Virus record (IMG/VR): IMGVR_UViG_3300025276_000256 | Span: 1 to 21,229 of that record | Origin: a virus | DNA: 21,229 nucleotides | Reading direction: 5' to 3' (one strand) | In this document: piece after piece, positions 8,000 through 16,848 of the stretch | How positions within the stretch are numbered: position 1 is the stretch's first letter | Layout of the letters: every line of letters starts with the position of its first letter | Made by a program: the position numbers and the translations under genes | Notes under the pieces: model-generated | Database searches by the model: none | Told to the model about the DNA's origin: nothing | What the model saw: only the letters and a program-made list of their open reading frames with translations

Positions 8000-9208
8000 A
8001 TGGGAGTTATAAACGAAACTAATCAACAATACTATGCAGGAGCTCAAGGCTTTGTAGTTAAAAATCCTGCAGGTGAAAGCAACTTTACTTTTACCTTTGA
8101 CACTAATTTAGTGTTTGGATCTTTTGATCCCGCAGAAGTAGACTACGCTTTAAATAACTTTAAGTTATATAGCAGTGCCGATGGTATAACTTACGCAGAA
8201 TACACAGCTTCTTACACAGTAATTGGTAACACAATAAAGTTAGTTGCTTTGCTTCCTCAAAACGACGTTTTGGTATGTCAGTTAAAGAGATTAGATGGCG
8301 GAAGTTATGGTGATAGAGATGCTTTTGGAACAACAACGGAAAGCAACTACGGTAGTTATGAATATATAACTTTAAATAATATTGTAAATAATTTTATAGT
8401 AGCTTATGTTGGTGCTGGTAAATTAATACCAAGCGTAAAAAGAACTGACTTAGTTTTTCATGCAAAACGTGCTTTACAGGAATTTAGTTATGATACTTTA
8501 AAAAGTGTCAAATCTCAAGAACTTACCATACCACCTAGCTTAAGTGTTGTTATACCACAAGATTACGTAAACTATGTTCGTATGTCGTGGATTGATATGG
8601 CTGGTGTACAAAGAATAATATACCCAGCAAACAATCTAACTGACTCTCCTTATAGAACCCCATTGCAAGACTCTAAGGGTATTCCAACTCAAGACAACTT
8701 TGGGCAAAATTTACAAGGAACATCGATAACAGAAGAGAGATGGAAAAGTAATAGCCAAGGCGAATTACAAGGAGAATTTAATGCTAGTGTAGACTGGTCT
8801 GGTTTTGATTGGGGTTATGGTGGAATGATTAATGAAGGCTATGGCCAATTATACGGTCTAGATCCGCAGTATTCTCAAGTAAATGGCTGGTTCAACATGA
8901 ACGACAGAGAGGGTAAAATATCTTTTTCAAGTAATTTAGTTGGTAAGCTTATAATACTAGAGTACATCTCTGATGGCTTAGCTTATGACATGGATAGTAG
9001 AATACCAAAATTAGCAGAAGCTGCTTTATATGCATACCTATCACACGCTGTGCTGGCTAGTAGAATTAATCAACCCGAATACATAGTACAAAGACTAAAA
9101 AGGGAAGCTAGCTCTAAACTAAGAAACGCAAAAATAAGATTATCTAATATAAAGCTTGATGAAATAGTTCAAGTTATGAGAGGTAAATCTAAATGGATAA
9201 AACACTAA
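8000..9208 (+). CDS. Head-tail connector protein with extra N-terminal beta domain
   Basis: A 402-residue protein with two parts. From about residue 117 on it looks like a conserved neck or tail-adaptor protein: ITLNNIVNNFI at 123-133, a charged helix with AKRALQEFSYDTLKSVK, IPQDYVNYVRMSW at 185-197, the segment NGWFNMNDREGKISFSS, then LEYISDGLAYD and C-terminal helices. I recall homologues that begin near the LNNIVNNF segment, so residues 1-115 appear to be an addition. That part is beta-rich (FTFTFDTNLVF, then a strand ending CQLKRLD, then a Gly/Thr linker) and is similar in layout to the N-terminal virion-docking domain of T7-type tail fibres. That likeness is by eye only. The start lies 3 bp after the upstream TAA. 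Confidence 0.8.
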   Translation: MGVINETNQQYYAGAQGFVVKNPAGESNFTFTFDTNLVFGSFDPAEVDYALNNFKLYSSADGITYAEYTASYTVIGNTIKLVALLPQNDVLVCQLKRLDGGSYGDRDAFGTTTESNYGSYEYITLNNIVNNFIVAYVGAGKLIPSVKRTDLVFHAKRALQEFSYDTLKSVKSQELTIPPSLSVVIPQDYVNYVRMSWIDMAGVQRIIYPANNLTDSPYRTPLQDSKGIPTQDNFGQNLQGTSITEERWKSNSQGELQGEFNASVDWSGFDWGYGGMINEGYGQLYGLDPQYSQVNGWFNMNDREGKISFSSNLVGKLIILEYISDGLAYDMDSRIPKLAEAALYAYLSHAVLASRINQPEYIVQRLKREASSKLRNAKIRLSNIKLDEIVQVMRGKSKWIKH

Positions 9209-9214
9209 AATTAA

Positions 9215-12200
9215 ATGGCAGAGTTTAAAAATGTTTTTATAAAATCTAAAATGAACAAGGATCTTGATGATCGCTTGTTACCACAGGGTGAATATAGAGA
9301 CGCATTAAATATACAGGTCAGTAAATCAGAGTCTTCGGACGTTGGTGCGCTAGAAAATGTTTTAGGTAATAGTAGTTTAATTAATTTTAAAGAAATTATT
9401 CCAGGTAAACCTGACTTGGTTTGTATTGGCTATTTAGTTTCTGAAGTTAATTCCTGTGTATTTTTCTTTTTAACAAACAACACCATAATTGGCAATGCAA
9501 CTGGCGGATATAATAATGACCCGTTGACAGAGCATTATATAGTAAGATCAATAATATCACAAGGGTCGGCTACGCAAAGTGATATATTAGTTGAAGGTAA
9601 GTTTTTGAACTTTTGGGAAGGAGCTCCTATATACGGGGTTAATTTGTTAGAAGAGTTATTGTTTTGGACTGACAACAGAAACCAACCTAGAAAAATAAAT
9701 GTAGATTCAGCACTAAGTGATATTAGTTATTATGTTATAGAAGATACTATCAGTGTAGCGAAGTACATGCCTTACACGGCTCCAATACTTTGGCAAGAAA
9801 TAAATAACTCTATGGCGGCTGACTTTAATCCTCCTTTTACAGGCGATGGAGTTGGCGAGTATCAAACTACAATGAAAGACGTTGTTAGTGAGAAATATCC
9901 TGACGGAAGCCCTGTCGCGGCTGGTGAATTTCAGCCTTACTATGATGACACATATAGAGGGGATCCTGATTACTTAGAAGATAAGTTTGTAAGATTTAGC
10001 TATAGGTTTAAATTTGATGACGGAGAATACTCTGTATTTGCACCGTTTACTCAAGAATGTTTTATACCTAAGCAAGACGGTTACTTTCTTTTTCCAGATC
10101 AAAACAGCCTAGCAACTAGTGCTCAATTAGACAACAACGACATGTCAGCTTCGTACAGGAGTACTATAGTTGACTTCATGGAGAACAAGGTAAATGAGTT
10201 AACTCTTTTAATAGAAATGCCTAAGTGCGGAGACCCGGCGCTACCTCCAACCAGCCTTAATAATGTAGGAAGTCAATTTAAAATAACCGAAGTAGAGATA
10301 CTTTACAAAGAATCAGACGGTGCTGCTGTTATGGTTGTTGATACTATTAAGATAGAAGCTAACCCATTTACAAAGGTAACTACTAACACGTTATCATATA
10401 TCTATTCTGGTACAAAGCCTTTTAGAACGTTACCAGAAGATCAACTTACTAGAGTGTATGATAAAATACCTGTCAAGGCACTTGGTCAAGAAATAATAAG
10501 TAATAGAGTTGTTTATAGTAACTTCCAAACAAAACACACTCCACCTACAACCTTAAACTACAATGTAGGAACTCAACCAAAAACAACTTTTAATGTTGCC
10601 AATGCTAACCCAACCACATGGACAACTAGCATTGTTGAATACCCTAATCACACTTTAAAACAAAATAGAAACTATCAAGCCGGTTTTGTATTATCTGATA
10701 GATTTGGTAGAACAACTTCAACTTTGTTATCAAACACAGGGGATGGGGCTGTTGGGAGTGTTAGTAAACTATCTACTGTATATTCGCCTTACAACGAGGG
10801 AAATGGTGTTGTAGATATAGGAACATGGCCAGGTGACTCACTTTTTGTTCAAGTAAACGAAACAATAAACGAAATACCTGTAGCGCCGACACTATACCCT
10901 GGAACATATATAGGAGATCCAACTTTACCTAACTATAATCCGTTAGGTTTTGAAACATGGAAGGTGGTTGTTAAGCAACAAGAGCAAGATTATTACAATG
11001 TATATCTGCCTGGTATACTAGCTTCATATCCTACATTAGAAGATCCTGGATCTCCTGTTTACAAGGAACTAGGTTTAACTTCTCATATGGTTTTACTTAA
11101 TGACAATATAAACAAAGTACCTAGAGACCTATCTGAAGTAGGTCCTGATCAACAGCAGTTTAGAAGTTCAGTTCAATTATTCGGTAGGGTTCAAAATACA
11201 GCTACAACAGCAGCTATTAATCTAACTAACATTGGATTAGTAAACGAGCAATACTATCCTTCAAGATTTTCAGATACAGTTTCTACTATACAAGATGAGG
11301 TTACTTTGTTTAACCTTACAGCACCTATTGATTCAGCTGATATAGACGATTTTAAAGGCGCTTTTTACGAAGCAGAATCAAACCCGAGTATAGGTAGAAT
11401 AAGTACAACTAATCAAATAGGTCAAACAAATCCATTAGCTCCTACGTCACCACCAAATCCTTTGTACTCAATACAAAACCTAGCCGTATATGAGACAGAG
11501 CCTGTAGAATCAAAACTAGATATATACTGGGAGACAAGTACGAGTGGTACTATAGAAGATTTGAACGCTCAAGTTATATTAACAGGTGGGCAAACTATAT
11601 TTGAAATTGTAAACTTTGATTGGTATCTTTCAGAGTACTTTGGTGTACAAACTGCAGCCACATGGGATCCAACTGTTCAAGGATTTCCAGAGCCAGGTAG
11701 TAACGGGTTTTCACCTGGGCCAGTAGCTGAATTTAAAAACGGGTATTCAGGAAGATTTAGATCTGTCATAGGTGGAAAAGACGCTGGTACAGGTTCAGAA
11801 GATGGTGCTTTTTATTTAAAAGATTTTAGCAATACCGCTATAGCAGAAGTCACTATCATTGATTTCGTAGTCACTGATGGCAACAACGTTGATGTCACCA
11901 ATGATTTTGCTCTTCTAAAAATAAACGGACTCACTAATCCTGCTGGTGGGGTTGGATACTATACAAACTATAGAAATCAACCTTCAATATCTCCAGGTGC
12001 TGATTATGATTCATTTATATTAGTCAATAAAAAACATAGAGTGTATTTACCAAGCAATGGATTAGCTAATGATTTTATTGTTACAATAAAATTTACTGAT
12101 GATAATAATCCAAACACACCACAACCGGCAACATTTGTTTTTCCAGGTACTAATCAAATTAGCAATACTTCTTTAGAAGATCTTCCGACAATACATGTTG

Positions 12201-14098
12201 GAGGTGAACAATTAATAGGTAGTGCACCGTTACCTACGTGGGGGCAAATTTCGCAGCCTATAGAAAACTTTTTAGATCCAGCACCGAGTCCTCCATCTGC
12301 AGGCTTATTCTATGAATATGGTTACGAAGAAAACATTACTGATTTTGGTTTGGTTAAATTCTACGGAATGAATGGATCTAATAGCAACAACAACGGCGGT
12401 ATCGGTGTATTGTATCCTAATCAACAAACGCTTCAATGGTCTATAGAGTCTCAACAACAGCCGTTTGTAGGTGACAATGAACCTTCTAATGTTGATATTT
12501 TCGAAATAAACGAAATCACTGGTGTGTTACAAGAAAAAATTCGTGGAGCTGGTATTGGGTTATACGCGGTAAAAGTGAGATTAATATCAGATGATGGTTC
12601 TCCGGAAGCGTTTTTTACTATTAAAATAACTATAGGTAGAAAAACAGCAAATGGCTCTTTTAGCAACAACCTTACAGAATATCCATTATACTACGACAAC
12701 AGCTACGTTCTTAGTTTACACAGGACACCTGGCGACGCGTTTGATAGCTTGCCAGGTGGTGGCGGTGGTAGTATAAAAGATACTTTTAAAAGAATATTTC
12801 CAGCAGTGTCTGGTCTTGCAACAATACCCGCGGATCTAAATGATAACTTCACTAACGCTAGTAACGGTAGCTATAACTACGGTAATGGTAATGAAGACTT
12901 TCAAAAGCTTACTACAAATCAGCCAAATGAAGATGATAATGAAGGGCCGCTAACTCAAGGTACGGGCTATATAGATATAGAAATGCTTATACAAGGTATT
13001 GAAACTTCTCCTTTTATGGATGGCTTTCAAACTTCAGAGATATCTTGGGCTATAGAATATAGAAAAATTATTGGCGGTTTTGTACAAGACTGGGAAGCGG
13101 CTACAGATATAGAAGGCAATGTACTCTCTTGGAATAATCTTTTAGATGCAACCACTACTACACCTGTAACAAACCCACAACAGTCTGGTGCTAGATTAGA
13201 TGGAGATGTACCTAGTGGAGGATTCGCAATATATAGTACCTCAACACATTCATCAGCTCATAACCCTCCTGGCGGCAGTGAAGATACTAGGCAAATATAC
13301 GGAGCTGCGTATCCTACAACTCTAGTGGGAGCACCTAGCTTAAACGATAGTCCGGCTAATTTTGTACAGTATAGAGCACAACAAAAGGCAAGCGCATCAA
13401 GCAACCGAACCCCCGAAATGTATTTAGGTAGATGGGTTGCTGTAGGTGAAAGTCCTATTTATGGAACAACTCCTTGTTTTGGTGAGTATAGAATTGTTAT
13501 ACAAAACATCGGTGGTCAATGTGATACTTGCCAAAGTAAAATAGTAGGAAGTCAAGGGAGTCAAGCCTCAAACCCAAACTCGTTATCTGGTAATATAGCT
13601 GGGAACCTGAGAATAGGAGATTTTTACTACGACTTAAAACCACCACAAGCTCCTAGATCTTATGCTTACGTAGTTGACACTACTATTCAGGCTGATCAAG
13701 CTACCGCTCTTGATAATCCTATGAACAACGTTGTACCCATGTACGCTGAAGAAGGTGTTAATAGATACGTTAGTCAATTTTATACAGACCCTGGTTTAAC
13801 GCAACTGGTAACAAATGCTACAACTCCTGGATGGAGTGATGCTAGTGTAGGCTATGTATCTTATACAGCCGCAGAAAGTACTGACTCTGCAAATTCTAAT
13901 GTGCCTTATAGCGCATATACTGTACCCGCAAATCAACCATTAGATGAAAGAGTAGGACCAGTTCTTGCTGCTGAAAATGCAGCTGTAGAAGGTGGTAATT
14001 CTCAGTCTGAACAATGGCAAAGATTATGGGCGTGTGAAATAACACCTACTACTGGTAGGAAAACAGAAAGATCATCCGTAGGTAGAACTACAACTTAA
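9215..14098 (+). CDS. Large tail stabilization / muzzle-type protein
   Basis: A 1627-residue protein with no signal peptide. The N-terminus carries the signature KDLDDRLLPQGEYRDALNIQ (residues 15-34) and GALENVLGN, typical of proteins annotated as stabilization proteins (P22 gp10-like) in crAss-like and marine Bacteroidota phages. A blade-like repeat LFWTDNRNQPRKINV follows at 149-163. Further conserved parts are YYNVYLPGIL, NINKVPRDLSEVGPDQQQF near 629-650 and YETEPVESKLDIYWETSTSG at 759-778. After about residue 800 the protein is a long beta-rich, Asn/Gly/Thr/Pro-rich region, probably several Ig- or cadherin-like domains, with a Gly5-Ser linker at 1181-1186 and a CxxC pair at C1436/C1439. 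It probably forms the tail hub below the neck. The C-terminal domains have no assignable function; host-surface contact is an inference. Confidence 0.78.
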   Translation: MAEFKNVFIKSKMNKDLDDRLLPQGEYRDALNIQVSKSESSDVGALENVLGNSSLINFKEIIPGKPDLVCIGYLVSEVNSCVFFFLTNNTIIGNATGGYNNDPLTEHYIVRSIISQGSATQSDILVEGKFLNFWEGAPIYGVNLLEELLFWTDNRNQPRKINVDSALSDISYYVIEDTISVAKYMPYTAPILWQEINNSMAADFNPPFTGDGVGEYQTTMKDVVSEKYPDGSPVAAGEFQPYYDDTYRGDPDYLEDKFVRFSYRFKFDDGEYSVFAPFTQECFIPKQDGYFLFPDQNSLATSAQLDNNDMSASYRSTIVDFMENKVNELTLLIEMPKCGDPALPPTSLNNVGSQFKITEVEILYKESDGAAVMVVDTIKIEANPFTKVTTNTLSYIYSGTKPFRTLPEDQLTRVYDKIPVKALGQEIISNRVVYSNFQTKHTPPTTLNYNVGTQPKTTFNVANANPTTWTTSIVEYPNHTLKQNRNYQAGFVLSDRFGRTTSTLLSNTGDGAVGSVSKLSTVYSPYNEGNGVVDIGTWPGDSLFVQVNETINEIPVAPTLYPGTYIGDPTLPNYNPLGFETWKVVVKQQEQDYYNVYLPGILASYPTLEDPGSPVYKELGLTSHMVLLNDNINKVPRDLSEVGPDQQQFRSSVQLFGRVQNTATTAAINLTNIGLVNEQYYPSRFSDTVSTIQDEVTLFNLTAPIDSADIDDFKGAFYEAESNPSIGRISTTNQIGQTNPLAPTSPPNPLYSIQNLAVYETEPVESKLDIYWETSTSGTIEDLNAQVILTGGQTIFEIVNFDWYLSEYFGVQTAATWDPTVQGFPEPGSNGFSPGPVAEFKNGYSGRFRSVIGGKDAGTGSEDGAFYLKDFSNTAIAEVTIIDFVVTDGNNVDVTNDFALLKINGLTNPAGGVGYYTNYRNQPSISPGADYDSFILVNKKHRVYLPSNGLANDFIVTIKFTDDNNPNTPQPATFVFPGTNQISNTSLEDLPTIHVGGEQLIGSAPLPTWGQISQPIENFLDPAPSPPSAGLFYEYGYEENITDFGLVKFYGMNGSNSNNNGGIGVLYPNQQTLQWSIESQQQPFVGDNEPSNVDIFEINEITGVLQEKIRGAGIGLYAVKVRLISDDGSPEAFFTIKITIGRKTANGSFSNNLTEYPLYYDNSYVLSLHRTPGDAFDSLPGGGGGSIKDTFKRIFPAVSGLATIPADLNDNFTNASNGSYNYGNGNEDFQKLTTNQPNEDDNEGPLTQGTGYIDIEMLIQGIETSPFMDGFQTSEISWAIEYRKIIGGFVQDWEAATDIEGNVLSWNNLLDATTTTPVTNPQQSGARLDGDVPSGGFAIYSTSTHSSAHNPPGGSEDTRQIYGAAYPTTLVGAPSLNDSPANFVQYRAQQKASASSNRTPEMYLGRWVAVGESPIYGTTPCFGEYRIVIQNIGGQCDTCQSKIVGSQGSQASNPNSLSGNIAGNLRIGDFYYDLKPPQAPRSYAYVVDTTIQADQATALDNPMNNVVPMYAEEGVNRYVSQFYTDPGLTQLVTNATTPGWSDASVGYVSYTAAESTDSANSNVPYSAYTVPANQPLDERVGPVLAAENAAVEGGNSQSEQWQRLWACEITPTTGRKTERSSVGRTTT

Positions 14099-14133
14099 GT
14101 AAAGCGTTCTTAAAACATGTAATATAATATATA

Positions 14134-15681
14134 ATGGCGTTAATAGAAGTAAAATATTTCAACTCTTTTACCCTAAGGAAGACTATTAAAAATGTAAATC
14201 CTAATCCAAGCAATATTAAATGGTTTGGATCAAGAGGTATACCTAGCGTTATAGGTGGCTATGGAAGTTATGGTATACCAGACGAAAGCACTTTAAACTG
14301 GGCAATAGAAGAATCAAGAATTAGAGGCGGGTATAATAACACGTCTATTTCTTTTGGGGCTAAAGCTTATTTAGTAGAGGACGAGCCTCAAGGAACTGTT
14401 AGAGGCAACGCTATGATATACTCTGGTATATTTAATTCTAGAACAGGCATTAATCAGACTAATCAGTTCTCAGTAGCAAACGACATAACAAAAGCAACTG
14501 ACCCAGCTAACGGTAGCATACAAAGGCTATATGCTGAAGACAGCAATCTTATTATATTTTCTGAGAAAAAAGTAAGTAGAGCTTTAATAGATAAGGACGC
14601 AATATATACCGCTGAAGGAAGTGCCGTGCCTATTACACAGCTTAATTTAGTTATAGGTCAAATAACTCCTTACGCTGGTAATTTCGGTATAGCTAAAAAT
14701 CCAGAAAGCTTTGCTGTGTATGGGTATAGAAAATACTTTGTAGACAAGAACATGAATGCTGTTTTAAGACTATCTAGAGACGGTATAACAGAAATTTCAA
14801 ACTATGGTATGATTGATTGGTTTAGAGACAATCTAAGTACTGTAGATTCAGTTAGCTTTGGACCAGGTAAAATACTTGGTGGATGGGATATATACACAAA
14901 GCAGTTTACAGTTTCTTTACAAAAGCCAGTCTCTTTAGGAACTACAACACTAGGTGAGTATAACACGCTTCAATTTGACGAAGCGGTATTAGGCTGGCCC
15001 TCGTTCTACAGCTTTAAGCCGACTTGGATGTTTAGCTTAGGCGGTAGATTTTATAGCGTATCAAAAGGAAGTGGCGATACTGATATTCTTTGGTTGCACA
15101 ATGATCCTACATCTGATAGAGCAGAATTCTACAATGAAAAGTACAAATCAAACATAACATTTTTAGTTAATCCAGACGTAAGTAGAAGCAAGGTTTTTAA
15201 AACCGTAAGCTACGAAGGTAGCAATGGTTGGGAAGTTACATCTTTTGTGTCTGATATAACAGGTGTTGATAGCATAGAAAACACAGCCTCTAACGTGCCT
15301 TTATGGCTACTACCACCACAGACTAGAGATACAACTAATGGTGTATATAGTTACTATGAAGGAGAATATATAATAGATCCTAGAACGGCTGCAACTACAT
15401 TCAATACAGCTGTTTATAGAACAGATTACGTAAGTGTATTTGGAACTGATGATCCACCTTACAACAGGTTTTACGCTGGGTTTACAAGAAAAGAAAATAA
15501 ATACTACGCTAATCTAGTAAATGATTCCGTAGCAACGGGAGGCGAGGTTAGGTTTGGTGACCAAATGACAGGCATAAAAGGTTACTACTGTACAGTGGTA
15601 ATAGAAAACGATACTTACACTAATCCTGGAGGAGCAAAAGAATTATTTGCTGTTAACTCAAACTTTAGCGTAAGCAGTTAA
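14134..15681 (+). CDS. Tail hub protein with propeller-type conserved core
   Basis: A 515-residue beta-rich protein. The core includes NWAIEESRIRGGYNN (W56), AMIYSGIFNSRTGINQTNQF, then DPANGSIQRLYAEDSNLIIF, and GIAKNPESFAVYGYRKYF at 185-202 followed by LRLSRDGITEISNYGMIDWF. I associate these segments with stabilization/muzzle-type tail proteins of Bacteroidota phages, where related segments can sit in the same chain as the N-terminal signature now found in the 9215 gene. Here they are separate: this gene is in another reading frame, and an in-frame TAA at 14125 just before its ATG rules out a simple frameshift fusion. The C-terminal third is beta-rich (IKGYYCTVVIENDTY) and may form the outer face. 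It probably assembles with the 1627-residue protein in the tail hub. Confidence 0.77.
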   Translation: MALIEVKYFNSFTLRKTIKNVNPNPSNIKWFGSRGIPSVIGGYGSYGIPDESTLNWAIEESRIRGGYNNTSISFGAKAYLVEDEPQGTVRGNAMIYSGIFNSRTGINQTNQFSVANDITKATDPANGSIQRLYAEDSNLIIFSEKKVSRALIDKDAIYTAEGSAVPITQLNLVIGQITPYAGNFGIAKNPESFAVYGYRKYFVDKNMNAVLRLSRDGITEISNYGMIDWFRDNLSTVDSVSFGPGKILGGWDIYTKQFTVSLQKPVSLGTTTLGEYNTLQFDEAVLGWPSFYSFKPTWMFSLGGRFYSVSKGSGDTDILWLHNDPTSDRAEFYNEKYKSNITFLVNPDVSRSKVFKTVSYEGSNGWEVTSFVSDITGVDSIENTASNVPLWLLPPQTRDTTNGVYSYYEGEYIIDPRTAATTFNTAVYRTDYVSVFGTDDPPYNRFYAGFTRKENKYYANLVNDSVATGGEVRFGDQMTGIKGYYCTVVIENDTYTNPGGAKELFAVNSNFSVSS

Positions 15682-15691
15682 ATTAAATCAA

Positions 15692-16096
15692 ATGGAATTA
15701 CAAGTTAGAAAACTAAAGGAAACTGATTGGGACACTTTAGTGAGTTGGTGGAAATGGTGGAGATGGACAGTTATGCCTAAAGGTTTTTTACCGGACAACG
15801 GTACTGGTGGCTTAATGGTATACAAAGAAGATACACCTATCGTCGCTGGATTTTTATATTTTACAAACTCAGATGGCGTACTACTAGAGTGGATAGTGTC
15901 TAACCCAGAATATAGAGAGGAAGACCGTAAACAAGCTTTAGAATTATTAATATCTACAGCTGAAGAAACTTGCAGATTAGCAGGTAAAAAATACATGTTT
16001 AGTATAGGTAGAAATAAACACCTAATACAAACACATAAGAAACTAGGATGGACTGTAGACGAAAGCTCATCATATGAATTAATAAAAAATATATAA
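15692..16096 (+). CDS. GNAT-like N-acetyltransferase fold protein
   Basis: A 134-residue protein. The order of elements fits the GNAT fold: strand MELQVRKL, a first helix, beta hairpin GGLMVYKEDTPIVAGFLYF, strand LLEWIVSNPEYR, helix DRKQALELLISTAEETCRLA, strand YMFSI and the ending HLIQTHKKLGWTVD, where GNATs usually have a Y-x-K-x-GF segment. The PEYR start of motif A is kept, but the acetyl-CoA pyrophosphate loop is poor: the usual RxxGxG/A glycines are replaced (R75-E-E-D-R-K). Residues 13-25 (WDTLVSWWKWWRW) hold six tryptophans. The gene sits 10 bp after the tail hub gene and 3 bp before an internal virion gene. It may acetylate a host or virion protein, or be an inactive structural relative. 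I recall similar small proteins in the same place in marine Bacteroidota phages. Confidence 0.72.
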   Translation: MELQVRKLKETDWDTLVSWWKWWRWTVMPKGFLPDNGTGGLMVYKEDTPIVAGFLYFTNSDGVLLEWIVSNPEYREEDRKQALELLISTAEETCRLAGKKYMFSIGRNKHLIQTHKKLGWTVDESSSYELIKNI

Positions 16097-16099
16097 ATT

Positions 16100-16834
16100 A
16101 TGGCAGCAGTAACCGCAATGGTAGTAGGAGCAGCAGCAGTAGCAGTTGGTGGAGCAATTCAATCTGGTAAAGAGCATAAGAATATGCGTAGAGCTAGAGG
16201 TGAAAAAGCTATGGCCGCTTCTAAAGTTCGGTCACTTCAAAACAGTAGACAGACTATAACCAACCCGTACGCAGGTGTTACGTCTTTAGCTAACTTAGCA
16301 TCGGACTTGTCTGGTCAAATGTCTAATCCTTATGCTAGTCTAGGCGTGGCTACTCAAGCCGCGGAAATACAAATGGAGCAAGCTGATATAGCTTTAGCTA
16401 ATTCACTAGACGCAATGATGTCTACAGGAGCAAGTGCTGGTGGTGCAACTGCTTTAGCTCAAGCCGCTTTAAGAAGTAAGAAAGGAGTAGCCGCTGGTAT
16501 AGAACAACAAGAGGCTCAAAACGAAAAGCTTAAGGCACAAGGTGAGCAAAACCTACAACAAAGACAAACACAAGAACAACAACGATTACAGCAAATAGCT
16601 ATATCTGAGGGATCAAAAGAGCAACAAGCTCAAGCAGCTGGAAACATATTTATGTTTAATGCTGATGAAGATAGAAAGAACGCTGATATATCCTACAATA
16701 TAGCTAAAGAAACTGGAGCCGCGCAGAGGCAAGCGCAAGCTAGCTCTAATAGAGATGCTGCTACTGCAGGTATATTTACTGGTATAGGTAGTATAGCTAG
16801 TGGAGCTCTCTCTGGAGGAGTATTTGAATCATAA
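16100..16834 (+). CDS. Small internal virion / ejection protein with hydrophobic ends
   Basis: A 244-residue protein. The N-terminus is a hydrophobic, Ala/Val/Gly-rich segment (AVTAMVVGAAAVAVGGAI, about residues 3-20) that could insert into a membrane. The C-terminus is a second Gly-rich hydrophobic stretch (AGIFTGIGSIASGALSGG). Between them are helical segments rich in Ala and Gln, with two NPYA motifs (NPYAGVTSLANLASDLSG and NPYASLGVATQAAEIQMEQA) and a coiled-coil-like stretch (about 130-180, EQQEAQNEKLKAQGEQNLQQ). The pattern is like that of T7 gp14-type or P22 gp7-type ejection proteins, which are stored in the head or neck and form part of the DNA conduit across the cell envelope. This is inference from composition, hydrophobic ends and gene order. 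Confidence 0.7.
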   Translation: MAAVTAMVVGAAAVAVGGAIQSGKEHKNMRRARGEKAMAASKVRSLQNSRQTITNPYAGVTSLANLASDLSGQMSNPYASLGVATQAAEIQMEQADIALANSLDAMMSTGASAGGATALAQAALRSKKGVAAGIEQQEAQNEKLKAQGEQNLQQRQTQEQQRLQQIAISEGSKEQQAQAAGNIFMFNADEDRKNADISYNIAKETGAAQRQAQASSNRDAATAGIFTGIGSIASGALSGGVFES

Positions 16835-16848
16835 TTAAAAAATAAAAC

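Noticed and set aside
12451-12669. 72-residue minus-strand frame inside the tail hub gene
   Set aside because: It lies wholly inside the long + strand gene, with no promoter, leader or gap to support it.
14090-14136. Possible programmed frameshift joining the 1627- and 515-residue proteins
   Set aside because: The two genes are in different frames, but the second frame has a TAA at 14125 just before its ATG. I see no slippery heptamer at the junction, so separate translation is more likely.
15688-15996. 102-residue open frame on the minus strand opposite the GNAT-like gene
   Set aside because: It is fully antisense to a well-supported gene, has no leader of its own and shows no recognisable protein pattern.
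16810-16825. GGAGGAG string that looks like a Shine-Dalgarno sequence upstream of the gene at 16849
   Set aside because: It lies about 30 bases before the ATG, inside the previous coding sequence (Gly-Gly-Val codons), too far to act in initiation.
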